Shown: one piece after another, positions 1 through 8,470 of the stretch
Position numbering within the stretch: position 1 is the first letter of the stretch
Layout: each line of letters begins with the position of its first letter
Origin: Metabacillus idriensis
Lineage (GTDB): Bacteria > Bacillota > Bacilli > Bacillales > Bacillaceae
Direction of reading: 5' to 3'
NCBI RefSeq assembly: GCF_009674765.1
Contig: NZ_WKKF01000001.1
Span: 434,001 to 498,000, forward strand
Length of the DNA stretch: 64,000 nucleotides
The notes under the pieces: generated by a model
Databases searched by the model: none
Seen by the model: only the letters and a program-made list of their open reading frames with translations
Told to the model about the DNA's origin: nothing
Made by a program: the position numbers and the translations under genes

Positions 1-279
1 ATTTACGAGTATGAAGAAGGCTTTATGCACAGCAAAATTGTGATTGTTGATTATGAACTGGCATCTATTGGAACAGCAAATATGGATATGAGAAGCTTCC
101 ATTTGAATTTTGAAGTAAATGCCTTTCTTTACCGGACAAGAAGCACGCAAAAGCTTGTCGATGAGTATGAACGTGACCTTAAAGTATCCCATGAAATCAT
201 CATGGATGAATTCAACAAGCGTCCTTTCAGGCAGAAGCTTTATGAATCAATGTCCAGGCTTCTTTCACCTCTGCTTTAA
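1..279 (+). CDS. cls: Cardiolipin synthase, C-terminal fragment
   Basis: The reading frame is open from base 1, so the 5' end lies outside the window. It carries the second HKD phospholipase-D motif (MHSKIVIVD), followed by the family's GTANMDMRSFHLNFE block and a short C-terminal tail. Cardiolipin synthases join two phosphatidylglycerol molecules in the membrane using two HKD motifs; only the second is visible here. The gene ends just before a clear hairpin terminator. The family call is firm; which cls paralogue it is cannot be told from about 92 residues. Confidence 0.9.
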   Translation: MYEYEEGFMHSKIVIVDYELASIGTANMDMRSFHLNFEVNAFLYRTRSTQKLVDEYERDLKVSHEIIMDEFNKRPFRQKLYESMSRLLSPLL

Positions 280-283
280 TAAG

Positions 284-322
284 AAAAGACATGCCGATGA
301 GAGAACGCGGCGTGTCTTTTTT
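284..322 (+). terminator. Rho-independent terminator after cls
   Basis: A 12-bp stem (AAAAGACATGCC with GGCGTGTCTTTT, one G-U pair) is followed by a T run, directly after the cls stop codon. Confidence 0.85.
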
Positions 323-390
323 ATTCCTTATTAAGGAAAAATTTTATATAATGAAGAAGAGAATCATAAAATAGGAGCTGATGCAAAGCT

Positions 391-1584
391 ATGTTAGTTG
401 CTAAAAACACCAAAGGAACGATGATGAATCTTTGGGACAAGCAATGGGATGCAACGATTCTCATGCAAGTAAGAAGGGAAGAAACATTTTACTGTCCTGT
501 GTGTGATAATCCGCTTGATTTAAAGATTGGCAGCATTAAAGTTCCTCATTTTGCACACCAAAAAAATAAAGCGTGCACCATAGAAACGGAGCCTGAAAGC
601 GAGTACCACCTGAATGGAAAACTCCAGCTGTATAAATGGCTGCAGGGACAAAGTGTACTAAGTGCCAAGCTTGAGCAGTACCTGCCAAATATCACACAGC
701 GTCCCGATGTCCTCTTTAAAAATAGAAATAGATACACAGCTATTGAATATCAATGCTCAGTCATTCCTGCTGCTCTTTTTTCAAAACGGACCAGCCGATA
801 TAAACAAGCGGGTATTGAGGCTATGTGGATATTAGGCGCTAGAAAAACTGCAAGATTAAGCAGTCACACCTTTCGCATCTCTCCTTTTCAATGGCTGTTT
901 ACAAGAACAGGCGAAACTCCGCTTGATCCGCCATCTATCTATACTTACTGCTCTGAAATGCAGGCATTCCTCATACTTGAACATCTCATTCCTTTTTCAA
1001 AACAAATCTTCTTCGTCATTCCAAGGTATTTGCCGCTAAATCAAACTTCTATTTCTGATCTTCAATGTCCAAAAACAAACTCCATTAAACCTCATCTTTC
1101 AAAATGGATTCACCTCATCAAATCACACCGCTTAAAACCGGCTTTCCATCTTCCGCCTGAGCTGATATTGCTTCAGAAAGAACTTTATGAAAAAAAGCAT
1201 ATTCCACTATCCCACCTTCCTCCTGAAGCTTTTCTTCCAATCGATACGGGCTATCTGTTTGATTCCCGCATCTACTTTTGGCAAACCAAGATTCTATTGT
1301 TCATAGATCAAATTCAGAAACATACGATTTTTACTCTTGAAGAAGTGACCCGGGAAATAAGGACGGACTCATCCATTAATGTACGTGAACTTTCTCATTT
1401 AAAAATGATTCCAATTGGTGCACCTATTCTTGAATATTTAGAAACATTATCACACATGGGAATGCTTCAGCGTGTTCATAAAAACAAATATGTCAAACAG
1501 AGAGAAATCACATGGCAGAGTGCATCTGCTGACTTATTAAAGAGAGATGAAATGGTTATAAAGCTATTTGCTCAATCTAAATGA
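391..1584 (+). CDS. coiA: Competence protein CoiA-like
   Basis: 397 aa. CoiA is a cytoplasmic competence protein needed for transformation in Bacillus and Streptococcus, with a nuclease-like core. Visible here are an N-terminal Cys finger (CPVCDNPLDL at about residue 36, then PHFAHQ and a further Cys) and a central block (YTAIEYQCS with an upstream RPDV) typical of the restriction-endonuclease-like fold. Length and the position before pepF match B. subtilis coiA. The start ATG lies 13 bases after an AGGAG; no better start is in frame. The same type of finger recurs at the N-terminus of the YjcD helicase at 41567-43828. Confidence 0.88.
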   Translation: MLVAKNTKGTMMNLWDKQWDATILMQVRREETFYCPVCDNPLDLKIGSIKVPHFAHQKNKACTIETEPESEYHLNGKLQLYKWLQGQSVLSAKLEQYLPNITQRPDVLFKNRNRYTAIEYQCSVIPAALFSKRTSRYKQAGIEAMWILGARKTARLSSHTFRISPFQWLFTRTGETPLDPPSIYTYCSEMQAFLILEHLIPFSKQIFFVIPRYLPLNQTSISDLQCPKTNSIKPHLSKWIHLIKSHRLKPAFHLPPELILLQKELYEKKHIPLSHLPPEAFLPIDTGYLFDSRIYFWQTKILLFIDQIQKHTIFTLEEVTREIRTDSSINVRELSHLKMIPIGAPILEYLETLSHMGMLQRVHKNKYVKQREITWQSASADLLKRDEMVIKLFAQSK

Positions 1585-1648
1585 TTTGTATGAACAGCGG
1601 AAGGACGAAGCAACCTATGGAAGAGAGATTACGAATGGAGGAAAGAAG

Positions 1649-1807
1649 ATGTTTTATAAAAAAAGACGGAAAAGCAATCTGTTTGATTATACTTTGACAG
1701 CTGTCAGCACAGGTGCCATTGCATGGCTGATGACAAAGTCAATGCGCGAAAATGGTGAGAAGGATGTCGACAGCCGTCAGGACTTGTCTGATATGCAGGG
1801 AAAATAG
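1649..1807 (+). CDS. Small YizD-like protein
   Basis: 52 aa, basic N-terminus (MFYKKRRKSNLFDY), one short hydrophobic stretch (TAVSTGAIAWLM) and an acidic tail. The reading frame is open further upstream into the end of coiA, but the ATG at 1649 is preceded at good distance by GGAGG, so this start is preferred. B. subtilis has a small gene, yizD, in exactly this slot between coiA and pepF. The function is unknown; it may be a small membrane-associated protein. Confidence 0.6.
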   Translation: MFYKKRRKSNLFDYTLTAVSTGAIAWLMTKSMRENGEKDVDSRQDLSDMQGK

Positions 1808-1885
1808 CAAGACTCTTAGATTGATTTGCAAGAAAATATAGAATATTATTGGGGTAATCATGTTTAAAGGGGGATTTAGATTACT

Positions 1886-3703
1886 ATGGCAGAACAAACA
1901 GCTGTAAAAACATTGCCTAAACGAAGTGATATCGCTGTTGAAGATACATGGAGACTAGAAGATATTTTTAAAAATGATGAAGCCTGGGAAGCAGAGTTTA
2001 AAGAAGTGAAAGCTGCCTTGCCCAAAATTGGAGAATTCAAGGACAAGCTCGGAGAATCAGCAGATGCATTTTTAGAAGCACTTACATATCAGGATGCTGT
2101 GATGGAGAGGTTAGGAAAGCTTTATACATATGCCCACATGAGATACGACCAGGACACAGGTAATTCCCACTACCAGGGTTTAAATGACCGTGCTTCAAAT
2201 CTGTACACACAGGCAAGCAGTGTTTCATCCTACATCATTCCTGAGATTTTATCCATGGATGAAGCAAAAATCAAAAGCTTCTTAAATGAAAAAGAAGAGC
2301 TTAAGGTATACGGTCATACGCTGGATGAAATTAACCGCCAGCGCCCGCACGTATTATCTGCAGAGCAGGAAGCCCTGCTTGCGCAGGCTTCAGATGTATT
2401 GGGATCATCAAGCAATACATTCGGCATGCTGAATAATGCAGATCTTGAATTTCCTTCTATAAAAGATGAGGACGGCGAAGAGGTAGAAGTAACCCACGGC
2501 CGCTATATCCGCTTTTTAGAAAGCGAAGACCGCAGAGTAAGACAGGATGCATTTAAAGCTGTATACAGCACGTATGATAAATACAAGAACACATTTGCAA
2601 GCACGCTTAGCGGGGCAGTTAAAAAAGATAACTTCTATGCAGCCGTAAGAAATTATCAATCAGCACGCGAAGCCGCTCTCGGCAATAATAATATTCCTGA
2701 AGAAGTGTATGAGAATCTCGTTAAAACGGTCAACGATAATCTCCACCTCCTTCATAAGTACATTGAGCTCCGCAAAAAAGTGCTCGGCCTTGAGGAACTC
2801 CATATGTACGATCTTTTCACACCGCTCGTTAAAGACGTGAAAATGAAAATCCCTTATGCTGAAGCAAAAGACTATTTGCTTAAAGGGCTTGCTCCGCTTG
2901 GCGAAGATTACTTGGCAATTTTAAATGAAGGCTTTGAAAACCGCTGGGTCGATGTTCATGAAAACAAAGGAAAAAGAAGCGGTGCCTATTCATCAGGAAC
3001 ATACGGCACAAATCCTTATATCCTCATGAACTGGCAGGATAATGTGAATAATCTCTTTACACTGGCTCACGAATTCGGCCACTCCGTGCACAGCTATTAC
3101 ACAAGAAAATCTCAGCCTTATCAGTATGGACATTATTCAATCTTTGTAGCAGAGGTAGCTTCTACATGCAACGAAGCATTGCTGAATGACTATCTGCTGA
3201 AAACGATCGATGATAAGAAAAAACAGCTGTATCTCTTGAATCATTATCTAGAAGGATTCAGAGGCACAGTGTTCCGTCAAACAATGTTTGCTGAGTACGA
3301 ACATACTATTCATAAAAAAGCGCAGGAAGGCGAACCGCTGACGCCGGATCTATTAACGAAGCTATATTATGATCTGAACAAAAAATACTTCGGAGAACAC
3401 TTGGCAGTCGACGAGGAAATTGGCCTGGAATGGGCAAGAATTCCTCACTTCTACTACAACTATTACGTGTACCAGTATGCTACTGGTTTCAGTGCGGCAA
3501 CTGCTCTCAGCAAGCAGATCCTTGAAGAAGGAAAGCCTGCGGTCGACCGCTATCTGGAGTTCCTGAAATCAGGAAGCTCGGATTATCCGATTGAAGTATT
3601 GAAAAAAGCCGGCGTGGATATGACATCACCGCAGCCAATCGAAGAAGCATTGAAGGTATTTGAAGAGAAGCTGAATGAGATGGAACAGCTTTTGTCAGAG
3701 TAA
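1886..3703 (+). CDS. pepF: Oligoendopeptidase F
   Basis: 605 aa, normal for the M3B zinc metallopeptidases. The HEFGHSVHSYYT zinc motif sits near residue 394, with the downstream glutamate region (SIFVAEVASTCNE) that supplies the third ligand. The enzyme cleaves short peptides in the cytoplasm. In B. subtilis, overexpressed PepF affects sporulation initiation, probably by degrading a signalling peptide. The start ATG has a GGGGG ribosome site about 11 bases upstream. It stands alone, between the yizD-like gene and a strong terminator. Confidence 0.95.
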   Translation: MAEQTAVKTLPKRSDIAVEDTWRLEDIFKNDEAWEAEFKEVKAALPKIGEFKDKLGESADAFLEALTYQDAVMERLGKLYTYAHMRYDQDTGNSHYQGLNDRASNLYTQASSVSSYIIPEILSMDEAKIKSFLNEKEELKVYGHTLDEINRQRPHVLSAEQEALLAQASDVLGSSSNTFGMLNNADLEFPSIKDEDGEEVEVTHGRYIRFLESEDRRVRQDAFKAVYSTYDKYKNTFASTLSGAVKKDNFYAAVRNYQSAREAALGNNNIPEEVYENLVKTVNDNLHLLHKYIELRKKVLGLEELHMYDLFTPLVKDVKMKIPYAEAKDYLLKGLAPLGEDYLAILNEGFENRWVDVHENKGKRSGAYSSGTYGTNPYILMNWQDNVNNLFTLAHEFGHSVHSYYTRKSQPYQYGHYSIFVAEVASTCNEALLNDYLLKTIDDKKKQLYLLNHYLEGFRGTVFRQTMFAEYEHTIHKKAQEGEPLTPDLLTKLYYDLNKKYFGEHLAVDEEIGLEWARIPHFYYNYYVYQYATGFSAATALSKQILEEGKPAVDRYLEFLKSGSSDYPIEVLKKAGVDMTSPQPIEEALKVFEEKLNEMEQLLSE

Positions 3704-3706
3704 ATA

Positions 3707-3745
3707 AGAAGAATGCAGCCATGCAGGGCTGCATTCTTCTTTTGT
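3707..3745 (+). terminator. Terminator after pepF
   Basis: A 14-bp stem (AGAAGAATGCAGCC with its complement) and a six-base loop, followed by a T-rich tract just past the pepF stop. Confidence 0.88.
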
Positions 3746-3837
3746 TTCTTCATAGGAGGAAAGCGTGGAGGATTGCGAGAATAAAAAAGCGAAATGAAGA
3801 TAAATAAGCAGTTATAGTGCTATAAATGAATGCTGTC

Positions 3838-3920
3838 AGTCAGAACATAAAAACGGTTCGGCTAGAAAAAGTGAAAAATCGGCTAAAAAATCATCGAATT
3901 CCGCTAGAAAGAGCTGATTA
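3838..3920 (+). repeat. 21-bp periodic repeat (short array)
   Basis: The core GCTAGAAA / GCTAAAAA recurs at 3861, 3882 and 3903, exactly 21 bases apart. It lies in a gene-free stretch between pepF and the MITE copy. The same period, with a different consensus, is seen at 26400 and 56958. Confidence 0.6.
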
Positions 3921-3971
3921 AAAGTTCAGGCAACTGCTATGCTGTTGCTCTTATTTAATTTAATTACGCTC

Positions 3972-4140
3972 TTTTTATAAACTTTGTTGCTTTTAGAATA
4001 AATGTTTAAAACCAATAGTGGATTGTAGCGGAAGGTACTTGACTCCTGCGGGAAATTAGAGGGAAATGGGAGACCCCACAGGCAAAGCCGAGGAGGCCCC
4101 CAGACGGACCGCGGAAAGTATCTATGCGAAACAGCCTTTA
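3972..4140 (+). mobile_element. MITE-like hairpin element, internally deleted copy
   Basis: This stretch matches the elements at 37365-37565 and 44236-44460: the same order of GTAGCGGAAGG, CTTGACTCCTGCGGGAA, GAGACCCC and CCGAGGAGG blocks. It jumps from CGCGGAAAG straight to the outer end TATGCGAAACAGCC, so it has lost part of the right arm. It contains no convincing gene. Confidence 0.7.
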
Positions 4141-4164
4141 ATTAAACTAGCTTCAGCGTACCGG

Positions 4165-4341
4165 CTAAAACCCCTTAAATGTTTTCCGGTGATTCACCAA
4201 ATAAAGCGTCACGAAAATCGCTATAAACAATAGCGGAGAAGATATCAGCAATGGAAACATCTCCATTAATCCGAGTATATTAAGAAAGAAACTAATAATC
4301 AGCATAACGGTACTGATAATCAGGGGAAGGCTGCTTTTCAA
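4165..4341 (-). CDS. Small two-helix membrane protein
   Basis: 58 aa, made almost entirely of two hydrophobic segments (LIISTVMLIISFFLNILGL and LLISSPLLFIAIFVTLYLV) with a basic end. The frame is open for another 33 codons upstream, but a perfect AAGGAGG lies about eight bases before a TTG at 4341. The longer version would also run through the divergent roxS promoter, so the TTG start is preferred. No family was recognised. It is divergent from the RoxS small RNA. Confidence 0.6.
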   Translation of the reverse strand: MKSSLPLIISTVMLIISFFLNILGLMEMFPLLISSPLLFIAIFVTLYLVNHRKTFKGF

Positions 4342-4399
4342 TGTAAGATCCTCCTTGTTTGTCCTTTCTAAAAAATATGAAAGACATCCTGTATTTATG

Positions 4400-4418
4400 T
4401 TTGTGACAAATTTGTGAA
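4400..4418 (+). promoter_or_regulatory. Direct-repeat ResD-like boxes upstream of roxS
   Basis: TTTGTGAC and TTTGTGAA start 11 bases apart, one helical turn, and sit roughly 50-70 bases before the predicted roxS start. They resemble the published ResD box (TTTGTGAAT). RoxS is known to be ResDE-activated in B. subtilis. Confidence 0.6.
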
Positions 4419-4433
4419 ATGAATTCCTATGGG

Positions 4434-4465
4434 TTGTCATAAGTCGACAATATCTGATATATTAT
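4434..4465 (+). promoter_or_regulatory. Promoter of roxS
   Basis: TTGTCA at 4434, 18 bases, then TATATT at 4458 (TATTAT overlaps it). This places the start near 4470, at the first conserved base of the RNA. Confidence 0.65.
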
Positions 4466-4469
4466 AGAT

Positions 4470-4590
4470 GTGAAATTAATCACAAACAAACATTTACCCC
4501 TTTGTTTGACCGTGAAAAATTTCTCCCATCCCCTTTGTTGTCGTTAAGACATACAGAAGACTCCGTATTACCCGTGCGGAGTCTTTTTAA
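4470..4590 (+). ncRNA. roxS: Small regulatory RNA RoxS/RsaE
   Basis: The stretch from GTGAAATTAATCACAAAC through CCCCTTTGTTTG to TTTCTCCCATCCCCTTTG is the strongly conserved body of RsaE (Staphylococcus) / RoxS (Bacillus), with its two C-rich seed regions. It ends in a terminator hairpin, CAGACTCCG-type stem at 4557-4585 with a T run. It lies between pepF and spxH, the same neighbourhood as in B. subtilis. RoxS base-pairs with mRNAs of central metabolism and redox balance. Recognition is from memory of the family sequence. Confidence 0.9.
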
Positions 4591-4615
4591 GAATAAGAAA
4601 GTAAACGTTTTCAAT

Positions 4616-4664
4616 TAAAAAGAAAGAGATCCGGTACAATTCCCTGTACTGGATCTCTTTCTTT
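4616..4664 (-). terminator. Terminator after spxH
   Basis: A long near-perfect stem (AGAAAGAGATCC ... GGATCTCTTTCT) with runs of A and T on both sides. It could end transcripts from either side, but mainly serves spxH. Confidence 0.85.
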
Positions 4665-5545
4665 TATCCAATGTATCTCCAGAACGTACCATGCTTCACC
4701 GGTACGCGCTCAACCTTTTGAGCAAGCAAATACTTTTTCATTTCTTTTTCAGCATCTTCTGCCGTTAAATTATAAACGGATGCAATCTCTGCTGTAGCAA
4801 CAAATTGAAAATAGCTTAAAAAGATTTCAAGCGGCGGAGCCTGCGATGGCTTTGGAACGTCGCCAAGCATTTCTGATAAGATGCCTACATACATTTCATA
4901 TGGATAATATCCGCTGATTTTCAGTCCTTCCTGGTCGACATTCTGATTAAAGAAAGTGAGTGTAGGGTTTTCCTGAACGTCCATTTCAGCAGAAATTTTC
5001 AAATCGCATTGCAGCGCTTTGGCAGCACTGGCGGAATGAAGATCCTTTACAAACTCCTCTGTATCAAGGCCGACTTCTTTTGCTATTTCGACAAGAACTT
5101 TTTCTTCTGCAATATTCTTCGTTTGAAGAAATAAGACTTCCTGAAGCTTGCGCAAGTAGCGTATTCCTGCTTTTCGCCCTTGCAGCTCTGCCGATTTTAT
5201 CGCAAGCGAAGCTGCAAATGGAGATGAAATTGAACTTTCAGACTTGAGGATTCCATCACAGGACATCCCTGTTAAACTGGCTGTTTTTTCCCATGCCTGT
5301 GCAAGATTAGCCGGATTTTTCCGTTTCATCTGGTTGAGCGTTTTAATTCGTCCGCTGATGATAGGTTTTAAGGTGAAAAATCTTCCATATTCAATCAGCA
5401 GTTTTTTGATGATCGGTTCAAGTGCCCAGCAGTCAGGGCAGAGAGGATCAATGAACATATAGATTTCGAGCGGTTTTTTTGAATTGCCTTGACAGTGAGA
5501 GAAAAATGGAGCGGATTTTTGATTCTCACTGTGCTGAATCATCAT
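4664..5545 (-). CDS. spxH: ClpXP adaptor SpxH (YjbH)
   Basis: 293 aa. It has a DsbA/thioredoxin-like fold with the redox pair in [14 protein letters not shown] near residue 36 and a KKPLEIYMF strand before it, as in YjbH. SpxH binds the regulator Spx and delivers it to ClpXP; under disulphide stress this stops and Spx accumulates. The gene overlaps the end of the truncated haemoglobin gene by four bases (ATGATG), so the pair is translated together. GAGGGAG precedes the first ATG by about eight bases. Its co-transcription with a haem protein gene is the conserved B. subtilis arrangement. Confidence 0.92.
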   Translation of the reverse strand: MMIQHSENQKSAPFFSHCQGNSKKPLEIYMFIDPLCPDCWALEPIIKKLLIEYGRFFTLKPIISGRIKTLNQMKRKNPANLAQAWEKTASLTGMSCDGILKSESSISSPFAASLAIKSAELQGRKAGIRYLRKLQEVLFLQTKNIAEEKVLVEIAKEVGLDTEEFVKDLHSASAAKALQCDLKISAEMDVQENPTLTFFNQNVDQEGLKISGYYPYEMYVGILSEMLGDVPKPSQAPPLEIFLSYFQFVATAEIASVYNLTAEDAEKEMKKYLLAQKVERVPVKHGTFWRYIG

Positions 5546-5946
5546 TGCGGAGCTCCCTCAGATTTTTCATCTGGGGTGTTCACCATGTGCTGGGCTGTCA
5601 GTTCCAGCCGTTCAAAAAACCATACCCGAAATCGTTCATCAAGCTCTAAATCATCCATCGCTTCTTCCATGCAGGATAGCCAAGCCTTGGCTCTTGCTTG
5701 CGTAATTTGAAAAGGCAAATGTCTTGCCCGAAGCATAGGATGTCCATGTTCTTCTGTATATAAAGACGGTCCGCCTAAGTATTGCGTTAAAAATTGTTTT
5801 TGTTTTCTAGCTGTTTCCGACAAATCATCAGGAAAAATCGGAGAGAGCAGAGGATGCTTGTGCACTCTATGATAGAAGGCATCAACCAGCTGCGAAAGTG
5901 CATCTTCCCCAATCGCTTCATATGGTGTTGCAAATTGATCAGCCAT
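5542..5946 (-). CDS. yjbI: Truncated haemoglobin, group II
   Basis: 134 aa. The pattern [21 protein letters not shown], then [25 protein letters not shown] and [11 protein letters not shown], is that of YjbI/GlbO globins; the proximal haem histidine is in LRARH. The frame extends 22 codons upstream, but AAGGAGA lies nine bases before the ATG at 5946, where the family starts. These globins bind O2 or NO and may detoxify reactive species. First gene of the pair with spxH. Confidence 0.92.
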   Translation of the reverse strand: MADQFATPYEAIGEDALSQLVDAFYHRVHKHPLLSPIFPDDLSETARKQKQFLTQYLGGPSLYTEEHGHPMLRARHLPFQITQARAKAWLSCMEEAMDDLELDERFRVWFFERLELTAQHMVNTPDEKSEGAPQ

Positions 5947-6122
5947 GCCTGTGATCTCCTTTATTGATAAGATAAGCTTATTGTAACAATTGACCTGCCA
6001 TTGCTCAAACAAACTGCTTTGAAAAGATATCCTCGATCAGTATGTTCTTATTATATAAGCCAAACTGAATTTAGGCGATAGGTGCTTTTTTATAAGATAA
6101 GAAAGTATAAAATTTTGCGCTT

Positions 6123-6257
6123 TGATGGCAAGCGGAGTCGCTCAGGCTTCTCGGCCAGAACGGATCCGAAAGTATTGGCAAAAAGCGCCTTTACTGGCGG
6201 AATCCTTATCTGTCATGCCTGCGCTAAACGGTGCTTGCACTTTTCTTAGTATATGTC
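6123..6257 (+). repeat. ~120-bp structured repeat, copy 1
   Basis: It contains the signature blocks CTCGGCCAGAACGGATCC, GGCAAAAAGCGCC and CTTATCTGTC, ending in ACTTTTCTTA. The inner hairpin arms are diverged in this copy. It sits between two minus-strand genes while itself reading on the plus strand. Confidence 0.75.
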
Positions 6258-6279
6258 CTGACATGTGTTCTATGAAATG

Positions 6280-6330
6280 AAAAAAGAGCTGATTCAAAGC
6301 GGCAACGGCTTTTGAATCAGCTCTTTTTTT
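6280..6330 (-). terminator. Terminator after the lytic transglycosylase gene
   Basis: A near-perfect stem of about 20 bp (AAAAGAGCTGATTCAAA ... TTTGAATCAGCTCTTTT) with T runs on both strands. It overlaps the last codon of the minus-strand gene. Confidence 0.88.
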
Positions 6331-6943
6331 AAGCAAAATAAGAAGCAGTAATTTTCTCTACATAGTTTTGGGTTTCTTTAAACGGTGGAATACCGCCGTA
6401 CTTATCTACATTTCCCGGCCCTGCGTTATAGGCTGCAAGTGCAAGTGGTATTTCGCCGTTGTATTTCGTCAGCATCTGCTTTAAATACTTTGTTCCGCCT
6501 TCTATATTCTGAGCGGGATCAAAAGAATCCATGACACCAAGAGACTGAGCCGTTTTTGGCATCAGCTGCATAAGTCCCGCAGCCCCCGCTGCACTCCGTG
6601 CATTAGGGTTAAAGCTGGACTCTTGGGAAATGACAGCTCTTATCAGTTTTTCATCCACGCTGTATTTAGCTGCCATTTCAGAAATGATGCTGTCAATTTC
6701 TTTGCTGTCTCGCACTCCAGAAGAGGTAATTCGGACATTTACGTTTGCCGGCGGCATTGACAAAGGAACGGCTGCTTGCTTAATTGGGGGCAGGGCATCA
6801 TCAGTCTGTCCATCAACATAAGACTGGAAAATCTCTTTGAACATAGAGACAGAAGAGGACTCAGCATCTTCATTCTTATCCGTTTGGGACAGGCTGCGTA
6901 AAGCCTGAAGCTGCATCATAGCTTTCATATGGTTAATTTCCAC
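6329..6943 (-). CDS. yjbJ: Lytic transglycosylase (YjbJ)
   Basis: 204 aa with a C-terminal SLT domain. Catalytic glutamate in [10 protein letters not shown] near residue 108, then [10 protein letters not shown] and [15 protein letters not shown], the classic goose-lysozyme-like motifs. The N-terminal ~85 residues are polar and without a signal peptide, as in B. subtilis YjbJ (CwlQ), which also has muramidase activity. The GTG start has AAGGAG eight bases upstream. It begins two bases after the yjbK stop, so the two form an operon. Confidence 0.9.
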   Translation of the reverse strand: MEINHMKAMMQLQALRSLSQTDKNEDAESSSVSMFKEIFQSYVDGQTDDALPPIKQAAVPLSMPPANVNVRITSSGVRDSKEIDSIISEMAAKYSVDEKLIRAVISQESSFNPNARSAAGAAGLMQLMPKTAQSLGVMDSFDPAQNIEGGTKYLKQMLTKYNGEIPLALAAYNAGPGNVDKYGGIPPFKETQNYVEKITASYFA

Positions 6944-6945
6944 TC

Positions 6946-7545
6946 TTAAAGCTCCTTCTCATTTTCGATCTCACGTTTATGATCATAAAAACGTTTAATT
7001 TTGTTTGGTGTTTTTCGCATAGGAATCTGCAGGGAAGCGAGCAGTTCGCGGAAAGCAAGAAGTCCTTCTTCTGCATCCAGGACTTCATATTCAATTTCAT
7101 AATCCTCTTTATTTATATATCGGCTGTGATCAAGAACAATTAACCCATTTTTATAGGTTTTCTCTGCTCGATTTGTGGATAAAGTTCCAAAGAAAGAAAT
7201 GTTTTCAGAATGAATTCCGAGTGAGTGAATCTGTTCTAAAACTTTTCCTTTTGGAAGTGAAGAAGCTGGTGAAATAAGCTCTGACGCATGTTCTGCCGTG
7301 ATTTCCTGGTGAGTTTCAAGCAGGCCGACAGGTGCAGGTTCTTTTAATGTAAGGACGTACCGGCCGTTTTTAAAGCGAATGCGAAGGGCAGCTCCGCGCT
7401 CTTTAAGATGAAATTCAGGCGTATCAAAATAGTGATTGTCCTGGTGTTTGAAGTCATGATCTGCGATTTGAAAAAAATCAGCCAGCCGGAAAAACTCTTC
7501 TTTTGTAAGCAGATTCTTATATTCAATTTCAATTTCCTGGGTCAT
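6946..7545 (-). CDS. yjbK: CYTH-domain triphosphate tunnel protein (YjbK)
   Basis: 199 aa. It opens with the CYTH signature EIEIEYK, followed by the charged strands expected of the tunnel fold ([24 protein letters not shown]). CYTH enzymes hydrolyse or cyclise triphosphate substrates; the substrate here is unknown. The frame continues 45 codons upstream into the repeat element, but the family start and an AAAGGA support the ATG at 7545. In Bacillus it neighbours relQ and nadK. Confidence 0.88.
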   Translation of the reverse strand: MTQEIEIEYKNLLTKEEFFRLADFFQIADHDFKHQDNHYFDTPEFHLKERGAALRIRFKNGRYVLTLKEPAPVGLLETHQEITAEHASELISPASSLPKGKVLEQIHSLGIHSENISFFGTLSTNRAEKTYKNGLIVLDHSRYINKEDYEIEYEVLDAEEGLLAFRELLASLQIPMRKTPNKIKRFYDHKREIENEKEL

Positions 7546-7608
7546 GTTATGAAATTCCTTTCGGTTATCAGATAAAAAAGTACAAACGATTGCGTATTCT
7601 ATGTTCAG

Positions 7609-7801
7609 CTCCATCGTACAATATTCTGCCGGATTCTTATCTGTCTGTCGGAGCTGATGGGGGATTTCAGCTTCACACATTGTCTAGCTCCATCGCCCAG
7701 ATCCTCGGCCAGAACGGATCCGCCGGCAAAGGCAAAAAGCGCCTTTTCTGTCGGATTCTTATCTGTCTGTCGGATCTAAACGGGGCGATTCCGCTTTTCT
7801 A
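7609..7801 (+). repeat. ~120-bp structured repeat, copy 2 with an extra half unit
   Basis: A complete unit (CTAGCTCC, CTCGGCCAGAACGGATCC, GGCAAAAAGCGCC, CTTATCTGTCTGTCGG, CGCTTTTCT) is preceded by a partial unit that repeats the CGGATTCTTATCTGTCTGTC block. It fills the gap between divergent yjbK and yjbL. Confidence 0.8.
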
Positions 7802-7896
7802 TTATTATGGCAATAAAAAATCCGGTTTTCAATGTTTATCATGCATAAGGGGAATATGATAAAATAGACGTGGAATTGATTTGGAAGGAGATTTTT

Positions 7897-8280
7897 ATGA
7901 AACGAAGAATTGAAGTGAATGAAGCAGTACTTGATCAAGAAAGAATGATACTAAAAGCGCTGCCCTTTGAAAAGAATGATTTAAGCGGTTTGACTGCAAC
8001 GGGCCAAGTGCTGGTTGACTCCGATCAATTAGCGTTTATTTACATAATGGATCATCATGAAGACTTTATTTACACCAACTTGCCTGCAGCGGTTTGGCCG
8101 CAGCTGAAAACGGCATTAGACAGCGAAATTCCTGTAGATCTTAATGTAAATGGTTTAACGATTGAACTGACTGATCTCCATGAAGAATTATCCTATCTGC
8201 TTGAAAATATCAAAGATAATGCAAACTACGGAGAAGAAATGGAAAAGAAAGTCGTTGAGACATTTGGCTTAAATGACTAA
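7897..8280 (+). CDS. yjbL: UPF0738 protein YjbL
   Basis: 127 aa. Length, position and the MKRRIEVNEA / LATGQVLVDSD-type blocks match the small cytosolic UPF0738 family of Bacillus. Function unknown. An in-frame ATG nine codons upstream exists, but GGAAGGAG lies just before the ATG at 7897. Expected first gene of the yjbL-relQ-nadK-yjbO stretch, though a repeat element separates it from relQ. Confidence 0.85.
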   Translation: MKRRIEVNEAVLDQERMILKALPFEKNDLSGLTATGQVLVDSDQLAFIYIMDHHEDFIYTNLPAAVWPQLKTALDSEIPVDLNVNGLTIELTDLHEELSYLLENIKDNANYGEEMEKKVVETFGLND

Positions 8281-8324
8281 TACATAAAAGAATGTTGTTT
8301 ATTTATAAAAAAAGTTTGAGTATT

Positions 8325-8454
8325 GATGGCAAGCGGAGCTGCCCGATTCCCAGGCAAGAGCAAGAACAAATCCGCAATAAATTCAGGACACGGACTTTTT
8401 TGCAGGATTCCTATCTGTTTGTGGGAGCTAAACGGGCGCTTGCGCTTTTCTTAT
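8325..8454 (+). repeat. ~120-bp structured repeat, copy 3 (diverged)
   Basis: It starts GATGGCAAGCGGAG like copy 1 and ends GGGAGCTAAACGGGCGCTTGCGCTTTTCTTA. The central hairpin is replaced by other sequence. It lies directly upstream of the relQ ribosome site. Confidence 0.7.
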
Positions 8455-8470
8455 GACGAGGGGGAAGGCT

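Noticed and set aside
4342-4440. N-terminal extension of the small membrane protein
   Set aside because: This stretch holds the ResD-like boxes and -35 of roxS, and a better ribosome site precedes the TTG at 4341.
6142-6336. 64-aa minus-strand frame
   Set aside because: It lies entirely in a structured repeat and a terminator; no ribosome site or family.
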